A stretch of 64,000 nt of DNA from Fusobacterium ulcerans (GCF_003019675.1 NZ_CP028105.1:2124282-2188281), one strand, 5' to 3'. Shown: positions 17,432-26,858, counted from the stretch's first letter. The notes: generated by a model not told the origin, from the letters alone. Made by a program: numbers and translations.

Positions 17432-18931
17432 TTATTTTTTTCTAAAAGAAACAGCTTCCATCAAATGTTGCTTTTTTATATCTTTACATCCTTCTAAATC
17501 AGCAATAGTTCTTGCTACTTTCAAAATTTTATCATAACCTCTTGCAGATATTTCCATTATTTTCATGGCGTTTTTAAAATATTCCTTATCTTCATCAGCT
17601 ATTTTACAATATGTTTTTATTTCTTTTTGACCTAAGTTTCCATTTAAGAGATCAGTGCCATATCTTTCTCTCTGTATTTTTCTGGCTTTAATTACTCTGT
17701 CTTTTATAGTATTTGAATTTTCTACATCAGATGAATTCATTAATTCATCTTCAGATAATCTTCTCATTTCAATGTGGATATCAATTCTATCCATAATAGG
17801 ACCAGAAAGTTTTTTCATGTATTTATTTACTTCATGTTGAGTGCAGGTACAAGAAGCTCCTTCATAATAGTTTCCACAGAAACAGGGATTACTTGTAGCA
17901 AGCAGCTGAAATTTACTTAGAAATTCAACTCTGTATTGAGCTCTTGTAATGGAAACCATTCCATCTTCTAAGGGCTGTCTTAAACTCTCTAAAACACTTC
18001 TAGGAAATTCTGCAAGTTCATCTAATAATAAGACTCCATTAGAAGCCAAGCTTATTTCTCCAGGTTTTATTCTTTTACCTCCTCCTATGATGGAAGTAAG
18101 TGAGCTAGTGTGGTGAGGAGACCGAAAAGGTCTTTGGTTGATTATAGGTTTTTTACTATTGAGTTCCCCAGCAACACTGTATATTTTTGTAGATTCAATT
18201 ATTTCCTCCTCACTCATTGCAGGGAGAATTGTTATCATTCTTTTAGCAAGCATTGATTTTCCAGAACCAGGACTTCCTATTAGAATTATATTATGTCCTC
18301 CAGCAGCAGCAATTTCCAATCCTCTTTTTCCTAATGCCTGACCTTTTACCTCTGAGAAATCAATACTGTAATCTTTTTCTTCAAGAAATGGCTCTATATT
18401 TAATGGTTTTATTTCACCTTTAGAAATAAAATCAGCGACTTCTCTTAGTGTTGAAACAGGAATAATATCTATTCCCTTGATAAGAGAAGCCTCTTGGACA
18501 TTATCTTCTGGAATAATTACACCTTTATATCCTTTTTCTCTTACTAAAATCATTGTATTTATTATTCCTTTTACTCCTCTGATTTTTCCATCTAAAGAAA
18601 GTTCTCCAAGAAAAAGATAATTATCAAGAATAGAATTTCTGTCCCTTACAAATCCCATAGCAACCATAATTCCAACAGCTATGGGGAGATCAAATTGAGC
18701 TCCTTCTTTTTTTATTCCAGCTGGGGAAAGATTTACTATTATTTTTTTGGGTTCCATTCTGAAATCACTATTTTTTAGGGCAGTTCTTACTCTATCTTTA
18801 CTTTCTGAAATGGCAGTATCTCCTAGACCTACTATTGAAAAGAAGGGAAGTCCGCTGCTGATATCTACTTCTGCCTCTACTAAAAAAGGTTCTACTCCTA
18901 AATAACTGGAACTTAAAACTCTTATATTCAT
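17432..18931 (-). CDS. comM: ComM/YifB family Mg-chelatase-like AAA+ ATPase
   Basis: A 499-residue AAA+ protein of the YifB/ComM family. The N-terminal Lon-protease-like fold (about 1-170) is followed by an AAA+ module with Walker A GSPGSGKSMLA, the RPFRSPHHTSS element and Walker B LLLDELAEF, then a C-terminal helical lid. ComM homologues are hexameric helicases that extend branch migration during natural transformation in Vibrio and Haemophilus; the role in Fusobacterium is untested. The GAGGAG upstream is rather far (about 12 bases) from the ATG. A single gene between the repeat and the oxidoreductase terminator. Confidence 0.9.
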   Translation of the reverse strand: MNIRVLSSSYLGVEPFLVEAEVDISSGLPFFSIVGLGDTAISESKDRVRTALKNSDFRMEPKKIIVNLSPAGIKKEGAQFDLPIAVGIMVAMGFVRDRNSILDNYLFLGELSLDGKIRGVKGIINTMILVREKGYKGVIIPEDNVQEASLIKGIDIIPVSTLREVADFISKGEIKPLNIEPFLEEKDYSIDFSEVKGQALGKRGLEIAAAGGHNIILIGSPGSGKSMLAKRMITILPAMSEEEIIESTKIYSVAGELNSKKPIINQRPFRSPHHTSSLTSIIGGGKRIKPGEISLASNGVLLLDELAEFPRSVLESLRQPLEDGMVSITRAQYRVEFLSKFQLLATSNPCFCGNYYEGASCTCTQHEVNKYMKKLSGPIMDRIDIHIEMRRLSEDELMNSSDVENSNTIKDRVIKARKIQRERYGTDLLNGNLGQKEIKTYCKIADEDKEYFKNAMKIMEISARGYDKILKVARTIADLEGCKDIKKQHLMEAVSFRKK

Positions 18932-18974
18932 AAATTAAGGTGCTCCTCTAATAAGTATTTTTGTACAAAAAATG

Positions 18975-18995
18975 AGTGGGACCTTAGGTCCCACT
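18975..18995 (-). terminator. Terminator of the oxidoreductase operon
   Basis: Perfect 9-bp stem AGTGGGACC/GGTCCCACT with a 3-base loop, followed on the minus strand by CATTTTTTG. Confidence 0.85.
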
Positions 18996-19018
18996 TTTGC
19001 ATTAAATTTCATATTTAA

Positions 19019-19957
19019 TTAAAGCTCTTCTCCACATCTTTTAAGAAGTCTTTCCCATTTCAAATCTACATCTTTTTGAATTCTATCTATGATGTGTCTG
19101 TTTTGTGGTTTAAATAGATGCTTGAATCTTCCTTGTTTCTTTAAGAACTCTTCTACAGGTAGTTTTACTTTTGGTCTGTAGCTTAATTTCCATTCTCCAT
19201 CTATTACTTCAAATAGTGGCCAGTAGCAAGTTTCTACTGCTAATTTACACATTTCCATTAGGTCTTCACCTTCATATCTCCATCCTCTTGGGCATGGTGC
19301 TAATATGTTTAGGAATGCTGCTCCTTCTGTATAGATTGCTTTTTCTGCTTTCTCATGAAGGTCTTTAAAGTTTCCTATAAATGTTGTCTGAGCTACATAT
19401 GCTACATTGTGAGCTGATATTACATCTGTAAGATCTTTTCTTCCTTGTGGTTTTCCAGCGCTTTCTTTTCCTATTGGAGTTGTAGTTGTATCTGCTCCTA
19501 TAGGTGTCGCTGATGATCTTTGGATACCTGTATTCATGTATGCTTCGTTATCGTAACATACATAAACCATGTCATGTCCTCTTTCCATTGCTCCAGAAAG
19601 TGATTGGAATCCTATATCGTAAGTTCCTCCGTCTCCTCCGAAAGCTATGAATTTATATGACTCGTCTATTTTACCTTTTTTCTTTAATACTTTGTATGCA
19701 GTCTGCGCTCCACTTATTGTTGCTGCTGCGTTTTCAAATGCTGAGTGAATAAATGAATCTTTCCATGCTGTATATGGATAAAGGAAAGTTGATACTTCAA
19801 GACAGCTTGTTGCACTGCATATTACTGCCTCATCTTCCTCTTTTAATGCTCTTAATACTCCTCTTACTGCTACTGGTGCTCCACACCCTGCACACATTCT
19901 GTGTCCTCCAGTAAGTCTTTCAGGTTTTTCCATTTCTTTTTTGAAATTATATGCCAT
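19019..19957 (-). CDS. porB: 2-oxoacid:ferredoxin oxidoreductase, beta (TPP) subunit
   Basis: A 312-residue thiamine-pyrophosphate subunit. The cofactor motif GDGGTYDIGFQS through DNEAYMNTG is clear (TPP-binding GDG...N). Conserved cysteines appear in HRMCAGCGAP and further downstream, as in pyruvate and 2-ketoisovalerate ferredoxin oxidoreductases. It is the last of four genes (gamma-delta-alpha-beta), 11 bases after the alpha gene. Subunit sizes favour the pyruvate type (POR), but a branched-chain 2-oxoacid enzyme (VOR) cannot be excluded by eye. Confidence 0.88.
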   Translation of the reverse strand: MAYNFKKEMEKPERLTGGHRMCAGCGAPVAVRGVLRALKEEDEAVICSATSCLEVSTFLYPYTAWKDSFIHSAFENAAATISGAQTAYKVLKKKGKIDESYKFIAFGGDGGTYDIGFQSLSGAMERGHDMVYVCYDNEAYMNTGIQRSSATPIGADTTTTPIGKESAGKPQGRKDLTDVISAHNVAYVAQTTFIGNFKDLHEKAEKAIYTEGAAFLNILAPCPRGWRYEGEDLMEMCKLAVETCYWPLFEVIDGEWKLSYRPKVKLPVEEFLKKQGRFKHLFKPQNRHIIDRIQKDVDLKWERLLKRCGEEL

Positions 19958-19968
19958 ATCCTTTCCTC

Positions 19969-21147
19969 CTACCCTCTTACACCAAAATGTCTATATGTAT
20001 CTTTTACTTCTTGATCTTTCTCTGCCAATAGAGTATTAAAGATCTCTTTTATATGATTTACAGTTATATCTCTTCCTCCAAGTCCGTATACATAGTTGAT
20101 CATTTTAGGTCTTGGGCTACAGTCATAAAGTGCTGATCTTACCTCTGCAAAAACTGGTCCTCCAGCTGCTGAGAATCCTTCACATTTATCCATTACTGCT
20201 ACCATTTTTACATTTTTAAGCGCTTGTGCTATTTCTTCCATAGGGAATGGTCTGAATACTCTGATTTTTAGAAGTCCAACTTTTTTACCTTCTTTTCTCA
20301 TTTCTTCTATAGCTGCTTTAGCTGTTCCAGCAGTTGAGTTGATAACTACTATTGCTACTTCTGCATCGTCCAATTTATATTCTTCAAATAGTCCATATTT
20401 TCTTCCAGTAAGTTTTTCATACTCTGCTGCTACTTCAAGAATTACTTTTTTAGCATTCATCATAGCATGAGCTTGACTTACTTTATGTTCCATATAGTAA
20501 GAAACGATATCATATGGTCCTACTGCTGTAGGTCTTTTTGCATTTAGAAGATAATCTTCTGGGTTGTATTCTCCAACAAAAGCTTTAGCTTTGTCATCTT
20601 CTAATAATTCTATATTTTCAACAGCGTGGCTTGTGATAAATCCATCTTGACATACCATTACAGGAAGCTGAACATCTGGATGCTCTCCTATTCTGTTAGC
20701 TTGAAGCATATTATCATAAGCTTCTTGGTTTGTTTCACTATATAGCTGAATCCATCCAGCATCTCTTGCACCCATAGAGTCACTATGATCTGCATTGATA
20801 TTGATAGGTCCTGTAAGGGCTCTGTTTACACAAGCTAAAGTTACAGGTAATCTTGCTGAAGATACTACATAAAGCATTTCCCACATCAATGCAAGTCCGC
20901 ATGATGAAGTAGCAGTCATAGTTCTTGCTCCTGCTGCCTGTGATCCCATTGCAGCTGACATAGCGCTGTGCTCTGATTCCACTGGAATAAATTCACTGTC
21001 TACTGAACCATCAGCAACATATTGAGAGAAATATTGTGGTATTTCTGTCGATGGAGTGATTGGAAAAGCAGGCACTACATCTGGATTTATTTGTCTCATT
21101 GCTATTGCAATAGCTTCGTTTCCTGACATTCTTTCTCTTATACTCAT
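19969..21147 (-). CDS. porA: 2-oxoacid:ferredoxin oxidoreductase, alpha subunit
   Basis: A 392-residue alpha subunit with the PYR-type domain at the N-terminus (GNEAIAIAMRQINPDVVPAFPITPSTE), the SSCGLALMWEM segment, the domain II signature GLLKIRVFRPFP, and a C-terminal VYGLGGRD segment. The complex decarboxylates a 2-oxoacid to an acyl-CoA and reduces ferredoxin, a central step in amino-acid and sugar fermentation. It lies between the delta and beta genes with short spacing. Confidence 0.9.
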   Translation of the reverse strand: MSIRERMSGNEAIAIAMRQINPDVVPAFPITPSTEIPQYFSQYVADGSVDSEFIPVESEHSAMSAAMGSQAAGARTMTATSSCGLALMWEMLYVVSSARLPVTLACVNRALTGPININADHSDSMGARDAGWIQLYSETNQEAYDNMLQANRIGEHPDVQLPVMVCQDGFITSHAVENIELLEDDKAKAFVGEYNPEDYLLNAKRPTAVGPYDIVSYYMEHKVSQAHAMMNAKKVILEVAAEYEKLTGRKYGLFEEYKLDDAEVAIVVINSTAGTAKAAIEEMRKEGKKVGLLKIRVFRPFPMEEIAQALKNVKMVAVMDKCEGFSAAGGPVFAEVRSALYDCSPRPKMINYVYGLGGRDITVNHIKEIFNTLLAEKDQEVKDTYRHFGVRG

Positions 21148-21163
21148 TAATTCTACCTCCGAA

Positions 21164-21466
21164 CTACTCTTTTATCAATTCTATTGCTTTGAATGGACAT
21201 GCTTTAACGCAGATTCCACATCCTTTGCAATGATCCATATCGAAATCTAATCTCTTTCCATCTTTTACAGGTATCGCTGAATCTGGGCAGCAAGGAACAC
21301 ATAAAAGACAGTCAATACATTTATCTCTCAAAAGAACTGGCTTCATTGATCTCCAGTCTCCAGTTCTGAAGTGCTGAGCACTTCCAGCTTCATAAACCAC
21401 TCCACCAGGAGTTATATCTCTCCAGCTAATATCTTCAGTAATTGGTACACCAGCTTTATTTTTCAT
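21164..21466 (-). CDS. porD: 2-oxoacid:ferredoxin oxidoreductase, delta (ferredoxin) subunit
   Basis: A 100-residue subunit carrying two [4Fe-4S] cluster motifs: CIDCLLCVPCCP and CKGCGICVKACP. Such subunits pass electrons from the TPP site to free ferredoxin. It abuts the gamma gene (shared base at 21466) and is followed 16 bases later by the alpha gene. Confidence 0.93.
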   Translation of the reverse strand: MKNKAGVPITEDISWRDITPGGVVYEAGSAQHFRTGDWRSMKPVLLRDKCIDCLLCVPCCPDSAIPVKDGKRLDFDMDHCKGCGICVKACPFKAIELIKE

Positions 21467-22041
21467 TATTCTTTCACCTCATTCATAGAACGTACTAATG
21501 CAGCCATATTTCCTTTTAGTACTTCTGGTTTACTTGCAAATTTGTGCGCAAAAGAGTTTTCCATTGCTTCAAGGAAAGCTTTCTCTTCCATAACTCCACT
21601 TACTTTTACTACTGCTCCAAGCATAGGAGTGTTAGGGAAGTTCTTACCAAGAGTTTCCTCAGAAATAGTTCTTGCATCACAAGTACATACTCTTCCTTTG
21701 TATCCTTTTAAAAGAGCTTTAAATTCAGAAGCAGGTTTAGAACTATTGATAATGATAGCTCCATCCTCTTTAAGACCTTTAGTAACATCTACACTTTCGA
21801 TAAGAGTTTCATCAACAACAACTACGAAATCAGGTTCATAAATGTTAGAATGAACAGTAACTCTTTCTTTAGAGATACGATTGTAAGCTGTAATAGGAGC
21901 ACCCATTCTCTCAGGTCCATACTCTGGGAACCCTTGAACGAACATTCCACCACTGAATGCTGCATCTGCCAATAGTAGAGAAGCTGTTTTTGCTCCTTGC
22001 CCACCTCTTCCATGCCATCTTATTTCAAAAATTTCTTTCAT
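21466..22041 (-). CDS. porC: 2-oxoacid:ferredoxin oxidoreductase, gamma subunit
   Basis: A 191-residue gamma subunit, recognised by its N-terminal RWHGRGGQGAKTAS motif followed by QGFPEYGPERMGAP. It is the first gene of the four-gene operon. A strong terminator-like hairpin lies just upstream in the leader (22070-22103), so expression may be attenuated. Confidence 0.92.
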   Translation of the reverse strand: MKEIFEIRWHGRGGQGAKTASLLLADAAFSGGMFVQGFPEYGPERMGAPITAYNRISKERVTVHSNIYEPDFVVVVDETLIESVDVTKGLKEDGAIIINSSKPASEFKALLKGYKGRVCTCDARTISEETLGKNFPNTPMLGAVVKVSGVMEEKAFLEAMENSFAHKFASKPEVLKGNMAALVRSMNEVKE

Positions 22042-22069
22042 AAATCCCCTTCCCTTTCTAAAATTTTTT

Positions 22070-22103
22070 AAAAAAGAGAAAGACTGAAATTGCCCCTCTC
22101 TTT
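22070..22103 (-). promoter_or_regulatory. Leader hairpin with T-tract upstream of the oxidoreductase operon
   Basis: On the minus strand AAAGAGA pairs with TCTCTTT across a 17-base loop, then TTTAAAAAATTTT, ending about 29 bases before the porC start. It could be an intrinsic leader terminator or a second terminator of the upstream AbgT gene. Confidence 0.4.
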
Positions 22104-22260
22104 ACTTGTTACACGCCAAAATTTAACCACTTTAAACATGTTCGCATAGAATTATTATATACCATTTTCAATCTAAATGCTATATTTTTTTAACAAATGA
22201 TTTGAAAAAAACACTTAAAATTTTTAAAAAAAGAAAATATATATATTAAATAAATTATTA

Positions 22261-22305
22261 AAAAACTTTCTGCTCTGAAAAAGTATCTCAAAACAGAAAG
22301 TTTTT
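22261..22305. terminator. Terminator of the AbgT transporter gene (symmetrical)
   Basis: A 12-bp stem, AAAAACTTTCTG/CAGAAAGTTTTT, with a 21-base loop and T-rich sequence on either strand. It lies directly after the stop of the minus-strand gene. Confidence 0.75.
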
Positions 22306-22319
22306 TTATCTATCATTTA

Positions 22320-23930
22320 TTACATAAACATATGCACTCCAGGTCCAATAGGAATACCTAAGAAAGTCCATGCTAAGAATAAGATTGTCCAAGCTACTAA
22401 GAATACCATTGAGTATGGAAGCATCATTGCAATAACAGTTCCTAATCCCATATCTTCTTCATTTTTAGCATACTTAGCTGCAAATCCAACTATAATTGGG
22501 AAGTATGACATTAATGGAGAAATAATATTTGTAGTAGAATCTCCTATTCTATAAGCTAACTGGGTATATTCAGGAGTAAGTCCAAGTTCTACAAACATTG
22601 GAATAAATACAGGAGAAAGCATAAGCCATTTTGAAGAAGCTCCTCCAATAAACAGATTTACAAAAGCTGTAAGGAAAATAAGTCCTACTGCTGCTGCAAC
22701 TCCTGTGATACCCATATCTTTTAGGATATTTGCTAATTTTACAGCTATTACAATTCCGATATTAGATTTTGTAAATACGTAAACAAACTGAGCTGAAATA
22801 AAGATGATAACAAATACTTGTCCACATGAAGCCATGGCTTTTACCAAAGCTTTAATAACATCTTTGTGTGATTTAACAGTTCCAGCAGAAATTCCATAGA
22901 ATAAACCAGGAATGAAAAATGCAAGCATTAATACAAATACAATAGATTCACTGAAGAATGGTTTTAAAAGCTCCATTGTACCAGGTTGTCTGTGGTTGGC
23001 AGCAACAAAAGCTTCAATTTCTTTTGCATTTAATTTGAAAATAGCATTTTCAGGTAATACCATGAATAAAATAACTCCAACAAAAATAATTATTGAAACA
23101 GCAGAAACTCTTAGTCCTTTTTTCTCTCCAGTAGTTAGTTGAGAATTACTGTCAACTTCTAATCTTGGTCCTGTGTATTCTCCAAGTCTAGGTTCAACTA
23201 TCTTATCAGTAATCCATGCTCCAATTATAGTAATAAGGAAAGTAGAAGCAAACATGAAGAAGTAGTTTGCAGTTGCATCAACAGAATATCCTGGAAGAAC
23301 TATTTGAGCAGCAGATGTACTGATACCTCCTAAAAGTGGGTCAGTAGTTCCTATAAGAAGGTTAGCTGAGAATCCTCCAGATACTCCAGCAAATGCAGCA
23401 GCTATACCAGCTAATGGGTGTCTTCCAAATGAAGCAAATATTACTGCTCCTAATGGAATCAAAACAACATATCCAGCATCAGAAGCTATATTTGACATAA
23501 CTCCAGCAAATACAACTATAGCAGATACCATAACTTTTGGTGTAGATAAAACTAATTTTTTAATAAGAGCACTTAAAAGCCCTGTTCCATCAGCAAGTCC
23601 AACTCCAAGCATAGCCACAACTATTGATCCAAGAGCAGCATGTCCTGTAAAGTTTTTAACAGCTGAAGTAAAAATTCCCCTAATGCCACTTACAGTTAAA
23701 AGATTTTGTACCATAGTAGTTTTTTGAACTACTTTACCAGTACCTTTAGCAATTTCTGAATAAGTAACAGAAACTCCTGCTTTTGATAGTATAAACGAGA
23801 AAATAATAGTTATTACGAAAAATCCGAAGAACATTGCTACTGGATGAGGTAATTTGTTTCCTGCAACTTCAACAAAGTTCAAGAATCTTTCAAACAATCC
23901 ATTTTTTTTCATTTGTACATTTTTTTCCAT
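22320..23930 (-). CDS. AbgT family transporter (p-aminobenzoyl-glutamate type)
   Basis: A 536-residue polytopic membrane protein of the AbgT family. The N-terminus (LNFVEVAGNKLPHPVAMFFGF), the SNIASDAGYVVLIPLGA segment and the GTTDPLLGGIST segment are family hallmarks, as is the late RIGDSTTNIISPLMSYFP segment. E. coli AbgT takes up p-aminobenzoyl-glutamate; other members (MtrF, YdaH) have been reported to export sulphonamides, so direction and substrate are open. AAGGGATG precedes the ATG. Single gene, divergent from mntP. Confidence 0.9.
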   Translation of the reverse strand: MEKNVQMKKNGLFERFLNFVEVAGNKLPHPVAMFFGFFVITIIFSFILSKAGVSVTYSEIAKGTGKVVQKTTMVQNLLTVSGIRGIFTSAVKNFTGHAALGSIVVAMLGVGLADGTGLLSALIKKLVLSTPKVMVSAIVVFAGVMSNIASDAGYVVLIPLGAVIFASFGRHPLAGIAAAFAGVSGGFSANLLIGTTDPLLGGISTSAAQIVLPGYSVDATANYFFMFASTFLITIIGAWITDKIVEPRLGEYTGPRLEVDSNSQLTTGEKKGLRVSAVSIIIFVGVILFMVLPENAIFKLNAKEIEAFVAANHRQPGTMELLKPFFSESIVFVLMLAFFIPGLFYGISAGTVKSHKDVIKALVKAMASCGQVFVIIFISAQFVYVFTKSNIGIVIAVKLANILKDMGITGVAAAVGLIFLTAFVNLFIGGASSKWLMLSPVFIPMFVELGLTPEYTQLAYRIGDSTTNIISPLMSYFPIIVGFAAKYAKNEEDMGLGTVIAMMLPYSMVFLVAWTILFLAWTFLGIPIGPGVHMFM

Positions 23931-24412
23931 TTGTTCACATCCCTTTGTATTATTTTATTTAGTTTGCATATTGTGTTGAAAATTTATTTTTACTATTTTT
24001 TTTAATAAAATATTATTTTATTAATATTTAAAAATAATTACAATTAGTATATATATGTTAAAATTTATAATATAAATTTACTGATGTACAAAAATTATTC
24101 TATCACATGTTGTGTCTTTTTTCAACTTTTTTTGTTTTGAAATAGTCTCTGAATTTGAAAAATAATATTATTTTTAATGTAAATTAAAATTAATTTTCAA
24201 TAAAAGTGTTTAAAAAAATGACATAAAATTTATAAAAAGTTCAAAAAATAGTAAAAATAGAAATAGGATAAGTGTTGTTTATTTTTTTAGACTAAATTAT
24301 TCAAAAGTTATATAAATGAAATAATTTTATTATTTTTTAAATATCATTTAATTTCTATAAATATTATGGTAAAATAAAAAGGTTATAAAATTTAAAATAC
24401 GAGGTGTTTGGA
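23931..24412. other. 482-base AT-rich divergent intergenic region (abgT/mntP)
   Basis: No gene is supported. The stretch is extremely AT-rich. The clearest structure is an inverted repeat, TTAATAAAAT-ATT-ATTTTATTAA, at 24002-24024, which could be an operator. Promoter boxes cannot be assigned with confidence in either direction. I looked for a manganese (yybP-ykoY) riboswitch before mntP and saw none. Confidence 0.5.
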
Positions 24413-24970
24413 TTGGGATTTTTTCAAATTTTTCTAATAGGAGTAGGTCTTTCAATGGATGCTTTTGCTATTTCTTTATGTCAAGGACTTATAATGGGAA
24501 AAGTAAAAATAGGAAAAACTGCAAAGATAGCATTTACCTTTGGAATATTTCAGGCAATTATGCCAATATTAGGATATTATGTAGGAAGTATTTTTAGTGG
24601 AAAAGTTTCACAATACAGCAATATTATAGCTTTTATTATTTTAGGATATTTAGGATTTAACATGATAAGAGAAGCTAGAAAAGAAAATGACTGCTGTACA
24701 GATGAAGGATGCAGCTCAAAGGCTCTTTTAGCATTGGGAATAGCTACAAGTATTGATGCCTTAGCAATAGGTTTTACTTTTTCATTTTTAAAGAATTTCA
24801 ATATTTTTGTATCTTCTATTGAAATTGGAATAATTACTTTTATAATTTCAGCTGTTGGAGTAGTTTTAGGAACAAAGTTTGGAACTCTGCTAGAAAGTAA
24901 AGCCCAATATTTAGGAGGAATTATTCTTATACTTATAGGAATAAAAAGTCTGGCAGGAAATTTTGCTTAA
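24413..24970 (+). CDS. mntP: MntP-like manganese efflux pump
   Basis: A 185-residue membrane protein of the MntP (DUF204) family with six predicted helices in two repeats. Each repeat has the acidic intramembrane motif: GLSMDAFAISL near the N-terminus and ATSIDALAIGF in the second half. A cysteine-rich loop (DCCTDEGCSS) joins the repeats. Start: GTG at 24404 would overlap the GAGGTG ribosome binding site. TTG at 24413, 6 bases after it, gives the usual MGFFQ-type N-terminus and is preferred. It exports Mn2+ by family analogy. Confidence 0.9.
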   Translation: MGFFQIFLIGVGLSMDAFAISLCQGLIMGKVKIGKTAKIAFTFGIFQAIMPILGYYVGSIFSGKVSQYSNIIAFIILGYLGFNMIREARKENDCCTDEGCSSKALLALGIATSIDALAIGFTFSFLKNFNIFVSSIEIGIITFIISAVGVVLGTKFGTLLESKAQYLGGIILILIGIKSLAGNFA

Positions 24971-25117
24971 TTTTTTAGAAATATAAATTTTGAATAAAAT
25001 GAGATTAATTTAAATGGTGATTTAGAAAGTTAAAGCAGGCTGTAGAGATTTCTTTATTGAAAAAATCTAAAGCTGTATTTATCTTAATGAATCACTATTT
25101 TTATTTCTAAAAAATTA
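24968..25117. repeat. Palindromic element D with 16-bp perfect terminal inverted repeats
   Basis: TAATTTTTTAGAAATA at 24968-24983 (including the mntP stop codon) is exactly complementary to TATTTCTAAAAAATTA at 25102-25117. The interior continues as an imperfect palindrome, with an inner AGATTT/AAATCT hairpin. No ORF inside. It could be a small mobile palindrome or an elaborate terminator; it is not evidently related to copies A and B. Confidence 0.5.
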
Positions 25118-25147
25118 TATTTTGATATTTTATTTATTATTTTATAA

Positions 25148-25157
25148 GTGGTATAAT
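25148..25157 (+). promoter_or_regulatory. Extended -10 promoter of the CoA-disulfide reductase gene
   Basis: TGGTATAAT (TGnTATAAT) ending at 25157, about 75 bases before the start. The -35 region is weak. Confidence 0.45.
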
Positions 25158-25232
25158 ATTTATCATAGAAATTGGATGCTTATTTAAATTATAGAATCAT
25201 TTCAACTTAAATTGTTAAGGAGGATGTTAGAT

Positions 25233-26858
25233 ATGAAAGTAATAATAGTAGGTGGTGTGGCAGCAGGAACTAAAGTTGCAGCAAAACTAAAAAGAGAAGA
25301 TCGCAGTAATGAAGTAATCATTTTGACTAAAAGTAAAGAAATTTCTTATGCAGGATGTGGATTGCCTTATTATGTTGGAGATGTAATAAAAAATAAAGAA
25401 CAGCTTATTGTAAATACTCCTGAAAAATTTTCTAAACTTACTGGAGCAGAAGTCCATAATGAAATAGAAGTTACTGGTTTGGATAGAGAGAAGAAAATTA
25501 TAAAAGCTAAAGATTTGAAAACTGGTAAAGAGGTTGTATATCCTTATGATAAATTAGTTATTTCCACAGGAACAAGACCTGTAAAACCTCCATTAAAAGG
25601 AATAGATCTTCCAGGAGTATATTTTATGAGAACTCCAGATGATGCTGTTAATTTGAAAGCTGATATAGAAGCTGGAAAAATAAAAAGAGCAGCTGTAATT
25701 GGAGGAGGATACATAGGTCTTGAAGTAGCTGAAAACCTAGCTCTTCAAAATATAAAAGTATCAGTTATAGAAATGGCTCCTCATATTCTTACAGGGTTTG
25801 ATAAAGAATTTGCAGAGTATGCAGAAGATCATTTAGCAGAGCATGGAATAATGGTTTTTTCTGGAACTAAGTTAGAATCAATAGAAGGAACTGACAGAGT
25901 AGAAAAGATACAGACTTCAAAAAAAACTATGGAGGTAGATGCTGTAATTATGTCAGTTGGTATTCGTCCAAATACAGAATTCTTAGCTGATAGTGGAATA
26001 GAACTTCTGCCTAATAAAACAATAAAAGTAAATGAATATTTACAGACAAATGACGAAAATATATATGCTGCTGGAGATTGTGTTTCAGTAAAAAATATAC
26101 TTACTGATAAATTAGTGTGGTCTCCAATGGGATCTTCAGCAAATATAGAGGGGCGTATTTTAGCTCAAAATTTAAATGGAAAAAAAATTAAATTCAAAGG
26201 TGTTCTTGGAACTGCTGTAGCAAAACTTCCAGAATTAAATGTTGGAAGAACAGGACTTACAGAAGCTGCTGCTAAAGAGATGGGATTTGATGCTGTAAGT
26301 GTTATAACTGTTGAAGATGATAAAGCTCATTATTATGCTGGAGCTGCTAATTTTATAATAAAGCTTATTGCTGACAGAAAAACTTTAAAAATACTTGGAG
26401 TACAAGTCTTTGGTAAAGGAGCAGTGGATAAAGTAGTTGATATAGTAGTAACAGCTATGTCTATGAGAGGAACACTTCACGATATAGAGGACTTGGATCT
26501 GGCTTATGCACCGCCATTTTCTACTGCAATACATCCAATAGTTCATACAGTAAATGTTCTTTTTAATAAAATAAATGGAGCACTTGAAACTATAACACCA
26601 GCTGAATATTTAGAAGGTAAAGGAAATGGATATGCAGTATTTGATTCATGCAGTGTTGCAACAATAGAGGGAGCTCCTTATTTAGAGCTTACAGATATAA
26701 ATGGAAAACTTGAAGGTTATGATTTAGATGATAGATTATTGCTGGTATGTAATAAAGGAAAAAAAGCATATCTTGTTCAAAATCGTTTGAAATACTATGG
26801 ATATACAAATACAAGAGTATTGGAAGGTGGAGTTACTTTTAATAAAGTTAAAGTTTAA
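25233..26858 (+). CDS. CoA-disulfide reductase with C-terminal rhodanese-like domain
   Basis: A 541-residue flavoprotein of the pyridine nucleotide-disulfide oxidoreductase class. Residues 1-440 carry the FAD motif (VGGVAAGTK), the single active-site Cys42 in SYAGCGLPYYVGD, the NAD(P)H motif IGGGYIGLE and the second FAD motif (IYAAGDC). The dimerisation domain ends near AYAPPFSTA. The last 90 residues are rhodanese-like, with a candidate Cys in LLLVCNKGKKAY. This is the CoADR-RHD layout, which acts on CoA disulfide, persulfide or polysulfide. The frame opens 7 codons earlier, but AGGAGG sits before Met 25233. Single gene with a strong terminator. Confidence 0.9.
   Translation: MKVIIVGGVAAGTKVAAKLKREDRSNEVIILTKSKEISYAGCGLPYYVGDVIKNKEQLIVNTPEKFSKLTGAEVHNEIEVTGLDREKKIIKAKDLKTGKEVVYPYDKLVISTGTRPVKPPLKGIDLPGVYFMRTPDDAVNLKADIEAGKIKRAAVIGGGYIGLEVAENLALQNIKVSVIEMAPHILTGFDKEFAEYAEDHLAEHGIMVFSGTKLESIEGTDRVEKIQTSKKTMEVDAVIMSVGIRPNTEFLADSGIELLPNKTIKVNEYLQTNDENIYAAGDCVSVKNILTDKLVWSPMGSSANIEGRILAQNLNGKKIKFKGVLGTAVAKLPELNVGRTGLTEAAAKEMGFDAVSVITVEDDKAHYYAGAANFIIKLIADRKTLKILGVQVFGKGAVDKVVDIVVTAMSMRGTLHDIEDLDLAYAPPFSTAIHPIVHTVNVLFNKINGALETITPAEYLEGKGNGYAVFDSCSVATIEGAPYLELTDINGKLEGYDLDDRLLLVCNKGKKAYLVQNRLKYYGYTNTRVLEGGVTFNKVKV

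Noticed and set aside
22320-23930. AbgT gene as part of the gamma-glutamyl/folate salvage system at 41-51 kb
   Set aside because: It is 18 kb away, monocistronic and lacks abgA/abgB hydrolase partners, so no link can be supported.
23931-24412. Manganese-sensing yybP-ykoY riboswitch before mntP
   Set aside because: The region is almost only A and T and lacks the conserved G-rich loop sequences of that riboswitch.
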